From Macrosoma leucophasiata (lineage: Eukaryota > Arthropoda > Insecta > Lepidoptera > Hedylidae), in the NCBI GenBank assembly GCA_036365455.1, contig JAWQUS010000030.1:18310001-18374000 (forward strand): a DNA stretch of 64,000 nt, in the 5' to 3' direction. Position 1 is the first letter of the stretch. Each line of letters starts with the position of its first letter. The notes beneath the pieces are model-generated. The model had not been told where the DNA came from and did no database searches. It worked only from the letters and a program-made list of their open reading frames with translations. Below, piece after piece: positions 1 through 11,300 of this stretch. A program made the translations under genes and the position numbers.

Positions 1-111
1 GTATCTGCATTTTGACCTTGGTCTTTGTGTGGGTGTGCATAGGCTTATATATCACTTAACATCAATGTGAACCTTTTGCCACTTCCATTACATAAAAAAA
101 AAGTTTATGCA
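1..111 (+). repeat. Family A element, 3' part
   Basis: The last third of the window's dominant repeat. It carries the family's TTGACCTTGGTCTTTGTGTG and TCACTTAACATCAATGTGAA blocks and ends in an A-rich tail after ATTACAT. It is cut by the window edge. Confidence 0.8.
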
Positions 112-671
112 TCGGAATAATCTATAGGCTACACTTTGTAATGATTAAAAATACACGCGGACGAAGTCGCGGGAAAAACCTAGTTACATATAAAATGCAA
201 AGGTGCCCTTTAAACTCATTTACAACTTCATTATCCGTAGTCTTAAATCATAGACGTTTATTCATTTTACTAGCGGACCCAAAAGTGTATTTATTTATGT
301 CGAATAACGACAGGTCAAAAACCTCGTACGATTTTATTAATTCCTCGACATAACGTTCATTACTAAACTGCTGAGTGATTATTTGTTTTTTTTATTATTG
401 TCATAAAAAAGGTAGTTAATGAAATAAATATTTCTTAAAAAAAAATGGAAAGAAAATGGAAATATTTTTAGCTGTAGTAATATTCTACAAAACGGAAAAA
501 TAAATGTTTTTTCATTTCGTTTGCTAAAATAATACATATTAAAAGTACATAATATAATTTTCGCTCTGTCAAGCCTTATCAGAGGGTCGAGGACATCGAC
601 GACGGTCGAGGATCAGCTTAACGAACACCCACATATCACCTACCCTGGTCTGTAATTACGCTATTGTTGAT
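112..671. other. GBF1 intron, AT-rich, no gene
   Basis: No coding exon is visible. Positions about 150-184 contain a GCGGACGAAGTCGCGGG block, the reverse form of a short repeat common in Lepidoptera that recurs near 13190, 58050 and 62480. The rest is AT-rich unique-looking sequence. Confidence 0.4.
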
Positions 672-886
672 TTGCAGTTCACGTGGATGTTAAGTGATGA
701 CTGCGACCTATAGACATCTACACCAAAACCAGAGGTCAAAATGCAGATGCGTTGCCACCCTTGAGACCTTAGTTGTTATTTCATTGTGATCGTTACTACG
801 GGTCCATACATTACCATCTAACCGGAACACGATAGTGCTGAACACCACTTGGCGGCAGATAGAATAGGTAATGCGGTGGTGCCTGA
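672..886 (-). repeat. Family A element, 5' part missing
   Basis: Reverse-oriented diverged copy with the blocks GTTAAGTGATGACTGC, AGGTCAAAATGCAGATGCG, GAACACGATAGTGCTGAACA and GGTAATGCGGTGGTGCC. It lies inside the GBF1 intron. Confidence 0.8.
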
Positions 887-949
887 CTGACTGGAACTTT
901 ACAACCAGTGATACTGTAGTAGAATTCCAGTATAGTGAGTGAGTTAGCG

Positions 950-1145
950 AGAAAGACTAGTAATTAACACAAGGCAGTACTTACTAAGAGCAGCAACGAG
1001 CAGTTTCTTCTTGCCTGCCTTGATCGCGGCTCTTGACCGAAAGACCCATGGCGGGAAACTTGAATGTGGGGTCCTCTGGAGAGCTCCAGAGGACCCCACA
1101 TTCACGTTCCATTCATGGGCCTTTCGATCAAGAGTCCCAGTACAG
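950..1145 (-). pseudogene. Foldback pseudo-copy of GBF1 exon 4
   Basis: Positions 950-1084 repeat 1445-1591, that is, the 3' part of GBF1 exon 4 plus its splice donor and flanking intron. The shared blocks include CTTACTAAGAGCAGCAACGA and CTAGTAATTAACACAA. Positions 1085-1140 then carry a reversed copy of part of the same exon, so that about 1026-1140 folds into a hairpin around GGAGAGCTCC. Relative to the real exon the copy has substitutions and an extra base in the CGCGA(T)CAAGGC stretch that breaks the frame. It also lacks the acceptor end. It is therefore a dead exon duplicate, not an alternative exon. Confidence 0.8.
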
Positions 1146-1169
1146 TGAGTGAAAATAGATAGCGAGAAA

Positions 1170-1453
1170 AACTAGTCATAATCATCATCACGCCGAATGA
1201 CGTTCGCTGCTGGACAAAGACTTCCCCAATGACGCTTACAATGTTGTGCGTCATTAGGGGAGAATATGCTATAATCGCCAAGCTTGGCAGGCGGACTGGC
1301 CCGGCATATCCCGTGTTGTTATATTTACTACCGTCCATTAGAATGGTTTGACCGCCATTGTTAATTTGACTGACTGCACTAGTCTAAGAATTCTCTTCCA
1401 GTAGGAGACAATTCTTCCGCTTGTGGGCGATGGGTTCGTCACGACCAGACGCT
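1170..1453 (+). repeat. Interspersed repeat D
   Basis: The same sequence recurs at 55490-55700 continuing at 55996-56045: ATAATCGCCAAGCTTGGCA, GAATGGTTTGACCGCCATTG, CTTCCA near the end, then a GTGGGCG block and GTCACGACC. The start (TGACGTTCGCTGCTGGAC) resembles a widespread lepidopteran LINE 3' end, also seen at about 40010-40085. Confidence 0.65.
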
Positions 1454-1491
1454 AGCAGAAAGACTAGTAATTAACACAAAGCGGTACTTAC

Positions 1492-4400
1492 TAAGAGCAG
1501 CAACGAGCAGTTTTTTCTTGCCTGCCTTGTCGCGCCGCTTGAGCGAGAGGCCCATGGCGGGGAACGTGAAGGTGGGGTCCTCGGGGGGGAACTGCGGCAG
1601 CCGCATGAACACCAGCTGCGTCATGTCGCGAAGGCATTGCTCGGCGTTGCGTCGCAGGAGTTCTGCAATTATATTCGCTAGCAATTAATAACCTATTGTT
1701 TTATTTTTCAAATTTCCATGAAAAATTTTTAAAGAAAAAAAATATCTTTTCATTTTTGCAAGGTTTCAATAATGCAAATTTTCTTTGTATTTCAGAAAAA
1801 GAAACTTCTTTAACATTGTTGTGATTTGAAAGTCGATGAAACGAAAAACCGACAGTAAAAAGAGACAGACACATAAATTAATAAGATTTCACGTGGGAGA
1901 AAATGAGATAGGAAGCATTATACAGTGTCTCTTAAAATTTTTGAATGTTTCACTTTAACATGAAAATAAACGTGTGAATCGAACACACATTTATTTTCAT
2001 TCAAATTCTTTGTTATCCACTCACATGTGTGTGTGAAGAATACCATAAAATATATCAATTCCATGAGAACAACAATGGTTAGGCAGTTCCAAAAGAAAAA
2101 TTGTGAGGGATTATATTAAATGTAACATTCATTGATTCAATCAACAGTGACCATGTTCTCGTCAATCACAAACAATTGTGGCAGATTTTTACAAAATTTT
2201 AAAAAAGCTCCATGTGAAACCTGCTTTGAATTTGATATCACATTGCAAAACTGAATGTATAATAATGAATGTATAATTCAAACTCAGCGATAAAAAGCAG
2301 TCATCACTTGAACAATGCCAGTTTGTCTTCATAAGATGAAAAAATCCAAATTAGAGGACAACTAAAGTTTGTAGGATAGAACTTGTTTAAGTTCCGCAAA
2401 GTATTCTATAGGCTCTCAAGATAACATTCCACAGTAAATGACAAATTTAGTTTTGTGTGTGTTCATAATCCTTGTCCGTAATCCCTGCTTATAAATAATA
2501 AACAGCATACCTGTGACTCTTGTCTCAAAACAAATGCGGAAGCAGCTGAGCATAATTTCACACACACTCTCATCAGTAAGCATGGCACCTTCTGGACTAA
2601 GCATCAGTGTCCGTAATACCTGCAAAATGGGAATACAAATTAACAGACTTTACTAGCATATGGTAAAGAGGCTTTGCTTTATTACTGTTTATCATGTAAA
2701 ATAAATAACAAAAAATGAATAAGCTTATACTTGTAAGATCTTCATGAGGACAACCCCGTCTGAAGAGTGATCAGTGCCAACAAATCGAGCATGTGTGACT
2801 GCTTCAGCTATGTCCTCCACTGTTGCCGGCACACTTGGGTGGGTGGGATCTGTAGTTATAATTAATACACATTTTTTTTTATTTAAAGAAAAAATGGAAA
2901 GAAAAATTTGACTTCAGGCGAGACTCGAACTCGCGGCCTACTGGGAATCTAGTCCAGCCGCTCTTCCAATTGAGCTACTGAAGTCCTGCCCGATTTATCA
3001 AATCTTTCCTTCACATTTATTGCATTGCTTTATGGTAACAGCAGCGCCATCTATTGCCAAACTATGCTAGTTAGGCAACTGATATAATAGACTTTGCAGT
3101 TTATTGAATATCGTAAAGAAGTCGCTTTTACCCTTAATCTCTCCAGACACAAGAAAAATATGACAGTTGAAATTCAATTGTGTCTCGCCGCCGGTGGCCG
3201 TATGATCCTTGAAGGATTAATAATTGTTTTTATATTATTTCGCATTAACATGCTTGTGAAATATATTTTATTTAAAGAAAAAATGGAAAGAAAAATTTGA
3301 CTTCAGGCGAGACTCAAACTTGCGGCCTACTAGTCCAGCTGGACTAGATTCCCAGCTATAACAATAATACACATTTTTCATTGAATGAAACACAAACTGG
3401 GGCTTAATATTTGTAACAAAATGAATTATAATTGTCATTGGATTGTGATTGAATTGATTTGCTGTCTTACTTTTATCCTTAGCGTGCATTGGTTAAAATA
3501 AAGCAGCAGACCAATTTAATTGTGATCTAAAGATATTTATAGCAACTGTCTTTACTAATATTGGGTAGGTTTTTTTTTGTAACTAAGGAGGCCAACAAGC
3601 ATGCAGTTCACATTGATGTGAAGTGATGACGGTAGCCTATAGACACTTACACAAAGACCAGAGATCAAAAATGCAGATGTTACCCCTGAGACCTAAGTTG
3701 TTTTGTTCCTGTGATAGTTATTTTGGGACCAAGACTAAGGTGAATGATATAACATGTAGTAAAATAGTGTAAAATAGCATTTGAAATATTTTTTTTCTGT
3801 TAGTAGATAATTACATTTTAATACAATGCTCGTATGGATACAAGCAAGTTAAATTATACACAGACTTACAAACAGTTATTCAAAAAACAAAATTTTAAGG
3901 AAGAATAATTGGTTTACATTAAAAAGTATGCTTAAAATAAAGGATCATGGCAAGATTTGTACAGAAAAAATGAAAAAAAGGTACACGGTAAATCAGCATT
4001 GAAATATTATCCAGTGAACCTAAACAACATTTCCTAATTCTTAAAATATTTTTAACTCTCCAGAATTAAAAGTTAGAAATTGAACTTTAGTATGGAGTGC
4101 TTCTACTGTTGTTAGGAAAGACGATTTTTATTTTTATTTTATTTTACCTTGTACCTTTTTCAAACTTTTTTTGTATGAAACTTGCCATGATTCTTTTACT
4201 AGTTTTATGATGCCGCCTTTCAATTGTAAGTTAACCTAAACTGATTAATAGGAAAATAATTGCATATTTTTACTATAATTTCTTACCTATAAGTCCATAA
4301 GATAAGAATTTGTTTATCGATGATAATGCAAGACTAGTAACTGGCCCTGTGGTTTCTTTGCTTCTAATCACCTCTAGGAACGGGCTCAAGTATGTGGCAG

Positions 4401-4587
4401 GGTCCAGAAGTCTCAGATCCTCCACTTGATTCAATATTGTTTTGAGGTCCTGAAATGTTCTCATAAGCACGTCGTATTCTTCGTTTGGGAAAGAATGAGA
4501 GCCCCAACGTGTGCTCCTCCGCATGGCGGTCACCAACATCATCATCTCCCCCTGGACCACGAAGATCCCATTCCCAGGCAGCGACAT
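1492..4587 (-). CDS. garz: GBF1/garz Golgi Arf-GEF, N-terminal exons (partial at left edge)
   Basis: Large guanine-nucleotide exchange factor of the GBF/BIG family. It activates Arf1 at the cis-Golgi and ER-Golgi intermediate compartment for COPI coat recruitment, and is the target of brefeldin A. Four coding exons read on the minus strand: 4587-4287, 2849-2731, 2619-2511 and 1662-1492. All have GT-AG borders and phases that join (1, 0, 1, 1). The product begins [15 protein letters not shown] and contains [58 protein letters not shown] and LVFMRLPQF. These are the DCB-domain blocks I know from animal GBF1. The start fits because the family N-terminus begins the same way. About 233 codons are present; HUS, Sec7 and HDS domains lie beyond position 1. 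It is divergent from USP16/45, with start codons 718 bp apart. BIG1/2 is the alternative, but the N-terminal motif favours GBF1. Confidence 0.9.
1663..2510. other. GBF1 intron 3, no recognisable feature
   Basis: AT-rich intron between exons 3 and 4. I see no coding block, RNA gene or clear repeat apart from short A/T runs. Confidence 0.5.
2884..3015 (-). mobile_element. tRNA-derived SINE
   Basis: Read on the minus strand, a 76-base tRNA-like head has an A-box-like TAGCTCAATTGG, a perfect T arm GCGAG/CTCGC around the B box GTTCGAGTC, and pairing acceptor ends GACTTCA/TGAAGTC. It is followed by a tail with AAATTTTTCTTTCCATT. The anticodon arm does not fold with a 7-base loop and the unit is repeated elsewhere (3265, 35148, 56362), so this is a SINE and not a tRNA gene. 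It lies in GBF1 intron 1. Confidence 0.8.
3265..3355 (-). mobile_element. tRNA-derived SINE, rearranged copy
   Basis: Second copy of the same SINE 380 bp away. The tail and T arm are preserved (GACTTCAGGCGAGACTC). The anticodon region is rearranged into a small palindrome, CTAGTCCAGCTGGACTAG. Confidence 0.7.
3570..3732 (-). repeat. Family A element, diverged fragment
   Basis: Reverse copy with the T-run start, CAACAAGCATGCAGTTCACA and AGTGATGAC blocks. It is truncated in the CTGTGATAGTTA region. Confidence 0.75.
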
Positions 4588-5304
4588 TGTGACGAATTTT
4601 ATAACTTTATCTAAGTAACATCAACGACGTGTGTGTATTAAATTAACCAACTATCAAATGTTTGCACTCCGCACTGTGCACCATTGCGACTTAAAGTTGC
4701 TTTCTGGTTTTAAATACAATGCAAACTATGTACGAAAATCAATAGAAAAACACAATTTGACTAGTACACGAAATTCGCAAATTCCATTCCATCACAATGA
4801 CATGTTGACGTTTCAGAAAATTAGTTCGGCTACTCGACACAAGAGGGCAGTAGTGAGTTTTTGACGTGGATACAAGGTAAATTGCTCTTATCGGTTTTTA
4901 ATTATCGGTTTGTACAACACTAATATAGGAACAGCCCATTCTAATATTAATGTATTAGTTTTTCAATTTTATAATTATTGTAATGGTAACACCGTAAAAA
5001 TGTCCGTCGACAATGGTTTACTTTTGTGACAAAATTTCAGACATTGGAATTTTTCAAGATTTCCGTAGCTCTGAAATTAAATTTCTTGCTGTCGCATGTA
5101 AAAGTAAGTTGTGCGATTCATAATTAATGAAAATTAGAAAGTAATCCTATTTGCCTTTGTGGGTTTCTTGGTGAATGTGCGTTGTCACGCGTGCAATGGC
5201 TATCGACACAGATTCGTCGATTTCTTCTTTTTGTGGCGCGCGGTTATTCTTACGTGTGTATCTGATTACGTTGCAGGCGGCGCGGAAGCTAAATTAATAC
5301 GACA
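4588..5304. promoter_or_regulatory. Divergent promoter interval, GBF1 / USP16-45
   Basis: 717 bp separate the two start codons, which point away from each other. It must hold both 5' UTRs and promoters. It is free of the repeats that fill nearby DNA. I see no convincing TATA box in a fixed position. A modest GC rise (GTGGCGCGCGGTTA) lies near 5240, just before the USP16/45 start. Role inferred from layout only. Confidence 0.5.
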
Positions 5305-8300
5305 ATGGTGAAGAAAAAGAGACAGAGCGATCCGAGTGAGAACGGGGACGAGTCGACGGAGTCATGCGACGAGACTGTGAAGTCCGCATGTCCTCACGTC
5401 ACGAAAGCCGTCGACCTCACGCGACTGAAGAAGGCGCTGAAGACCGGCGGGTTCGAGAAGGAATGCTCAGAGTGCAACAAGAGCTCCAGAACGGAGGTAC
5501 CGGACCAGGACTATGAGATCGACTCAACTCTGTGGATGTGTCTGCGCTGCGGCACACAGCTATGTGGTCGGATGTGCAACAAACACGCTCTAAAACACTT
5601 CAACACACCGCACTCGGACTGCCATGCAATAACCGCTAACACCACCACTTGGGAAGTGTATTGTTACAATTGCAGCAATGAAGTCACGGCTTCCAGCTCC
5701 AAGAAACTCCATGAATGCATTGAATACCTTAAAAAGCAAGCCAATGGCAATCCAAAGTTACCACCTATAGAATTATTCTTTGATTCGCAGAGCTCAAAAA
5801 ATTTGGATCTGCCCACTGTCGAAATAATAAAAACTGAGAGTAAGGGCAAAGATAAAGCAATGTCGTTGAATTTGCCTCGAGTTAGGGGCTTAACTAATTT
5901 AGGAAACACATGCTTTTTCAATTCAGTGATTCAATGTTTGGTGCAGACTCCATATTTAATAAATGTTCTTCAAGAGATGGCTACACCTGGAGAGAGGTTT
6001 ACATTGCCTGGTGGTAAACTGAAGTTGAGGGGTGATCAGAATGGTGATGAAGGAAAGGAGGTGGATCTACCACCGATAACAGGTGAATTGGCAGAATGGG
6101 GTGCCCTGACAAGGACATTAGCTGAAACCTTAGCTGAATTGCAAGCAGGTATGTATTATTGTATACATATTATTTTTTACAATACAAGTGAATTAAGAAA
6201 TTTCAAAAAAAGGTGGTTGTCATGTAGTATTTTCAAATTATTGTAGCTTATTGATGATAGGCCACAGTTTTGTGGTACTTTGATTCTGTGTTAGGATGTA
6301 AATGATGATGATATTTTTGGGATAGTAAAGTTGTTGAAGGGGCAAAGGGCTGATCCTCAATAATAAGTGGGTTGTATTATTATATGGGTGCGTACAGTCG
6401 TAGTAGCAACTTAAAAGTTCCAAAATCTGTCTAGTGGATGTCAGATTTGAATGAGATGTTTTTAAATATGTTTTACTGTATTTCCATTGTTTAACACTAT
6501 CTTCATATTAGACATTATAAACATAGATATCAGTTCAGGTAATAAACAAAGTAACTTGCATTTACAATATCTCTATTGTTATGGTTTCAATCACCCAACA
6601 AATTTGCTTACAGTCCTGAGACTGATTGCAAATAATCTTCGATATTGATCCAACAGTCTTCTTAGAAACAGTTACATTGTTAATCAAAATTCTCTACTAA
6701 ACTTTTACTCCATGATTCATAAACATACATTATTTACGTTTATTAGATACGTTTTAGCTATAGAATGCTTTGTCTTTGTCAGTTGCATTGTCAAATGTGC
6801 TGGATAAAAAAGACAAAGATTAGCAACACTTTAGCTAATAGGTAAATGTTTATAAATAAGGGGGTTTTACTTCAAAAATTATTAAAATTTATATTCAAGT
6901 GCTATGTTATGTTTATATTAGCCATAAGTTTAAAATATTTTAGACAATAGATATAAAATTATCACATGTTTGTCATTGTTATGAATGAAAAAAACTCAAC
7001 TAAAATATATAAAAAGTAATCAATGTTTTCTACAAGTTAAACTTATTTCATATGAAATAATATCGTCACATCAAGATACTGTATGACCCCATAATTTGAC
7101 GACCCGGTTAGTCCAGCGGTGCAAAACCACCGTTTGATTCGAAGGGTCGCGGGTTTGATCCCCGCACTGGAACAAATATTTGTATGGCCTACACATATTT
7201 GTTTCGGGTCTGGGTGTTTGTGTATGTGTTGTATGTGTACAACGGCCCCCATGACACAGGTTCATACCTACTGTGGGGCTGTGAGTGTAAGCGTTTTTTT
7301 TTTGTTTTAAGATAACTGTCACAAAAACATAACAACTCTGGTTTCACGGGGTGGCAACTTATCTGGTTTTTGTGTAGGTGTCTATAGACTGCAGGCATCA
7401 CTTAACATACATGTCAATCAATGAATTGTGTAATCCCTAACCAGGTACTTTAATTGGACCTATTTTTCTTATACAAATAATCAAACTATTGTTAGCTGTA
7501 CTTCAAACATTACAGTTAAACTTTTAGTCAAACTATTTATTATTGTCTAGTAAAACTATTTTAGAAGTTGTTTTTAATTCCATGTTAATAAATATATTTA
7601 ATAGATGCTTTAACTTTAAAACTAAATAATTAAACATGAATAAATTAAAATTACAATGCAAAAGAAAAAAAAAATAAAACAAAACTATAAAAAAAAATCT
7701 AACTAAACTAGTTTTTTTTTATAGTTTTGTTTTATTTTTTTTTAATTAAACTAACCACCCCTAGACGTTTCCGGAGCAAAGGAGCCCAAAATACTGGCAG
7801 TGTTGTCCCTTTGAATTGCAATGGCCAGCCTCTGCACCAAGAACGTCCATGATCCCTGTCCCTAAGACAGCGACCAATCTCCCGAATTTTATTTATTATT
7901 GTAAAACAATCAGTTTTACAATAACTTTGTAATTAGCCTTTAAAGATAACTAAATTTAATAAAATAGTGATAATATGAATATGATTGTGTCCCTGTATGT
8001 TTATATTGTTTATACCACAAGTGACATAACTTTTGTAATGAATAGATAAGAATATATTTAGACCTACAGTCAACGATATTGAGCTGAGTTTATATTTATT
8101 ATCACTGTGGTCCCCAAGATTGCTGCCACAGCCTAGTGGTGTAGTGGGAAGTTTGAAAAATTGAGAAATATACTGGTGGTAGAGCTCAAGTGACGGAGCT
8201 CGCCCGCGTAAGCACCACGGCATTACCTAATCTATCTGCCGCTAAATGGCAGTGTTCAGCACTACTGTGTTCCGTTAAGAGACGTAACAACTTAGGTCTC

Positions 8301-11300
8301 AAGGGTGGCAACGCATCTGCATTTTGACCTCGGGTTTTTGTGTAGATGTCTATAGGCTTCAGTCATCACTTAACATCAATGTGAGCTGCATGCTTGTTTG
8401 CTACCTCCCTTACATAAAAAAATTGAGAAATTAGAATAAAGCAATTAGTGTTAACATAACTTCACGTTTGTAATCCCCAAAGGTGTATGCAGAGGTTAAT
8501 GCATTCAAGTATACATGCAAACACCCACGATTTGCCGGTTACGTTTTGGCCCATTTAACAGGTAGTGAGCCTTAGGCTATGGAACCCCAAAAACCCACTG
8601 TTTTAAATAAATTCACTTTTTGAGTAAAAATGAAAGCAAAATTTAGTGACCTATACTGCCGTGGCATAACTAAAATGCCGTTAACTGACATTCAATCGAA
8701 GTCAGTTAACGGCATTTTAGTTATGCCACGGCAGTATAGAGGTCTATTGCTAGCTTACTTCTTGCAACAGATACAACATACAATTCAGAAAATTTGTTGT
8801 TTTCCTTTTTTATTGCTATTTTTATACTTTTTACAATAGGTATCGTCGAATTTTACAAAAAGAAAATAATATGATTTTCTAATATGTATATACCAACATG
8901 AAATAACAAAGAAACATAACACAAGGTTACTTAGTTTCTAATTGCACAGCAAATATTACTCTGCTCTGTTAGTTCACCTACTTTGGGATACATTATAAAT
9001 AGCTTGACCCTCTTTTCTCATGCCAATGTTTCTTAGAAAACTGAAATTCAATGTGTGATAGTAATTGTTCTATTAAAGTTTTTTACTGGTGGTAGAGCTC
9101 CAGTGACGGGGCTCGCGGGCGTAGGGACCACCGCATTACCTAATATACTTGCCGCTAAATGGTAGTGTTCAGCACTATCGTGTTCCAGGCAGGTGGTAAT
9201 GTACGGCCTTGTAATTTCCGGCACAGAGGCATAACACCTAATGCCTCAGGAGTGGCAGCGCATCTGCATTTTGACCTCTGGTCATTGTGTAAGTGTCTAT
9301 AGGCTGCAGTCATCACTTAACATCAATGTGAACTGCATGCTTGTTTGCCACTTTTATTACATAAAAAAAAAGTAGACTGCCTCAGTGGTGTAGTCGTAGC
9401 AAGCCACTACTGCTATTCTAGGGCAGAGAATATGTAATAATACTACGTATAGAATGGACACTTCGACGTCCCGCCCGATTTGCCTGCATCACTCAACCGC
9501 TTCCCCTCTTATGGGCGACGGTTGGTGTTTTGTACGTGCTACGCACACAGGTGCGCGTGTAAATACACGTCACTGATTGATGTCTGTGTATAAGAAACCA
9601 AAGTAGGCGTTTCTATGGAATTTTGGCGGAGTGTCCGCGGTGTGGCTGGGGTCCTGGGAGTCCCATATTGAAGGCTGTAAATTAACACAATAGTTCTTTG
9701 ATATAAAAATAATTTAATAAAAAAACAAACAGGTGAAATCACGAGCAACGCGTTTGATTGAATTATTATTGTTTTTTTTTTGCTACAACTTCGTACAACA
9801 GTTTGATAAGGATTCATACTATATTAGAGTAAATTGCTTTGCAATTACCGCATTGTAAGTACATTTTAACCCCCTTTTTCATAAACGTACATTAGATATG
9901 TTTTAGCTATAGAATGCTTTGTCTTTGTCAGTTGCATTGTCAAATGTGCAGGATAGAAAAAGACAAAGGAGAGATTAGCAACACTTTAGCTAAAATAAGT
10001 TTATGAATAGGGGGTTAGGATATAGTAAGCTTTCCTTGACATATGCAGTCGCGGACTTTTTTTTGTAAATCTTTCAAAGAGAAAATATTCCACCATACAT
10101 TGTTTTGTTATATCGCAAAGGATATTTAGGCACGTCTTCGATGAAAGCTCCAAGGTGACTTAATTTTTTCCTTAGCTTACGACTAAGGAAAAAAATTCCG
10201 TAACAAATTATATCCATAATTGTTCAAGAATCATTCTATTTATTGGTGAAAACCGCATAGAAATCCGTGCAGTAGTCTTGAGTTTATCGCGAACAGACAG
10301 ACTTTGTTTCATAATATGTACAGAAGTAAGGATTATTATAGATTATTATTTTATTGATCATTCTCATAAATATTTGATCACATGCTGACTGACCTTTTTA
10401 CTAATTATTGCGAGTACAACAGTTGGTTTTAAAAATCAATTACGTAAATTGTTGAATAATTGTTAAGATTCAATGTAAATTGTAAACAATACTTGTTACC
10501 TTGAAGTTCGGCGCATACAGTTATCATGACTAATTAATGGCCTGCTCAAAGCATCTGCTTTGTAATTAATTAAACCTATTATTAACCATTATAGGTCGCC
10601 TTATAACCATTCAAAACGTTTTCGCATTTACAAATAAGACATTTGGTGTATGTGGCATGTAACAAATGTTACAGATGTTCGAGGTGAGGCTCATCGCAGG
10701 GCTTCATTAGAAATAGGACATTGCAACAGTGTCCTGACAGATCCTACTACGGATGACGCCAGAATACTGTTGCAACTATACCAATTGTCAATGAGCTAAT
10801 GTTGTTTAATTATTTTTTTAATTGAAGAATGTAATTCATGTGAACGTATAGAGCGCCATGATCTTTGACCAAGCTCTTTAAATGGAGGAAAAAAAGTTAC
10901 TGATATCTCAGACAAGCATGCAGTTCAGATTTGTACCTAATAGAGTTTCAATGATGGAATGTTTTTGAAAGTATATTGAAACAAACCGTTGTTTGATGCT
11001 TAGACGAACAGATTTTTCATTTTCTTCTATGAAGGAATTGAAAAATTTGATGATTCACGTATCGATTAAATATTATTATTAAATTGGTATTTATGAATAC
11101 CTTTTGGATTATTATTATAAGTCATTCTCTCTAGGTAGCTTATAACCCGACAATGCAAAAGTGTCCTTGTAGACCAATTTGAAATGATTTGAATTTTGAA
11201 TTTTAGATAGGTACCTTACCATATTAAACAATTAACATTGATAAAGTGTAACAATAAAATACAATAATTATATCAAAACCATTGAGATAAGACATTTTAG

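Noticed and set aside
2921..2996. tRNA gene on the minus strand
   Set aside because: Good T arm and acceptor ends, but the anticodon arm does not form a 7-base loop and the unit is repeated with a SINE tail.
8630..8839. 69-codon open frame over the hairpin
   Set aside because: Open only because the inverted repeat lacks stops; no start context or family likeness.
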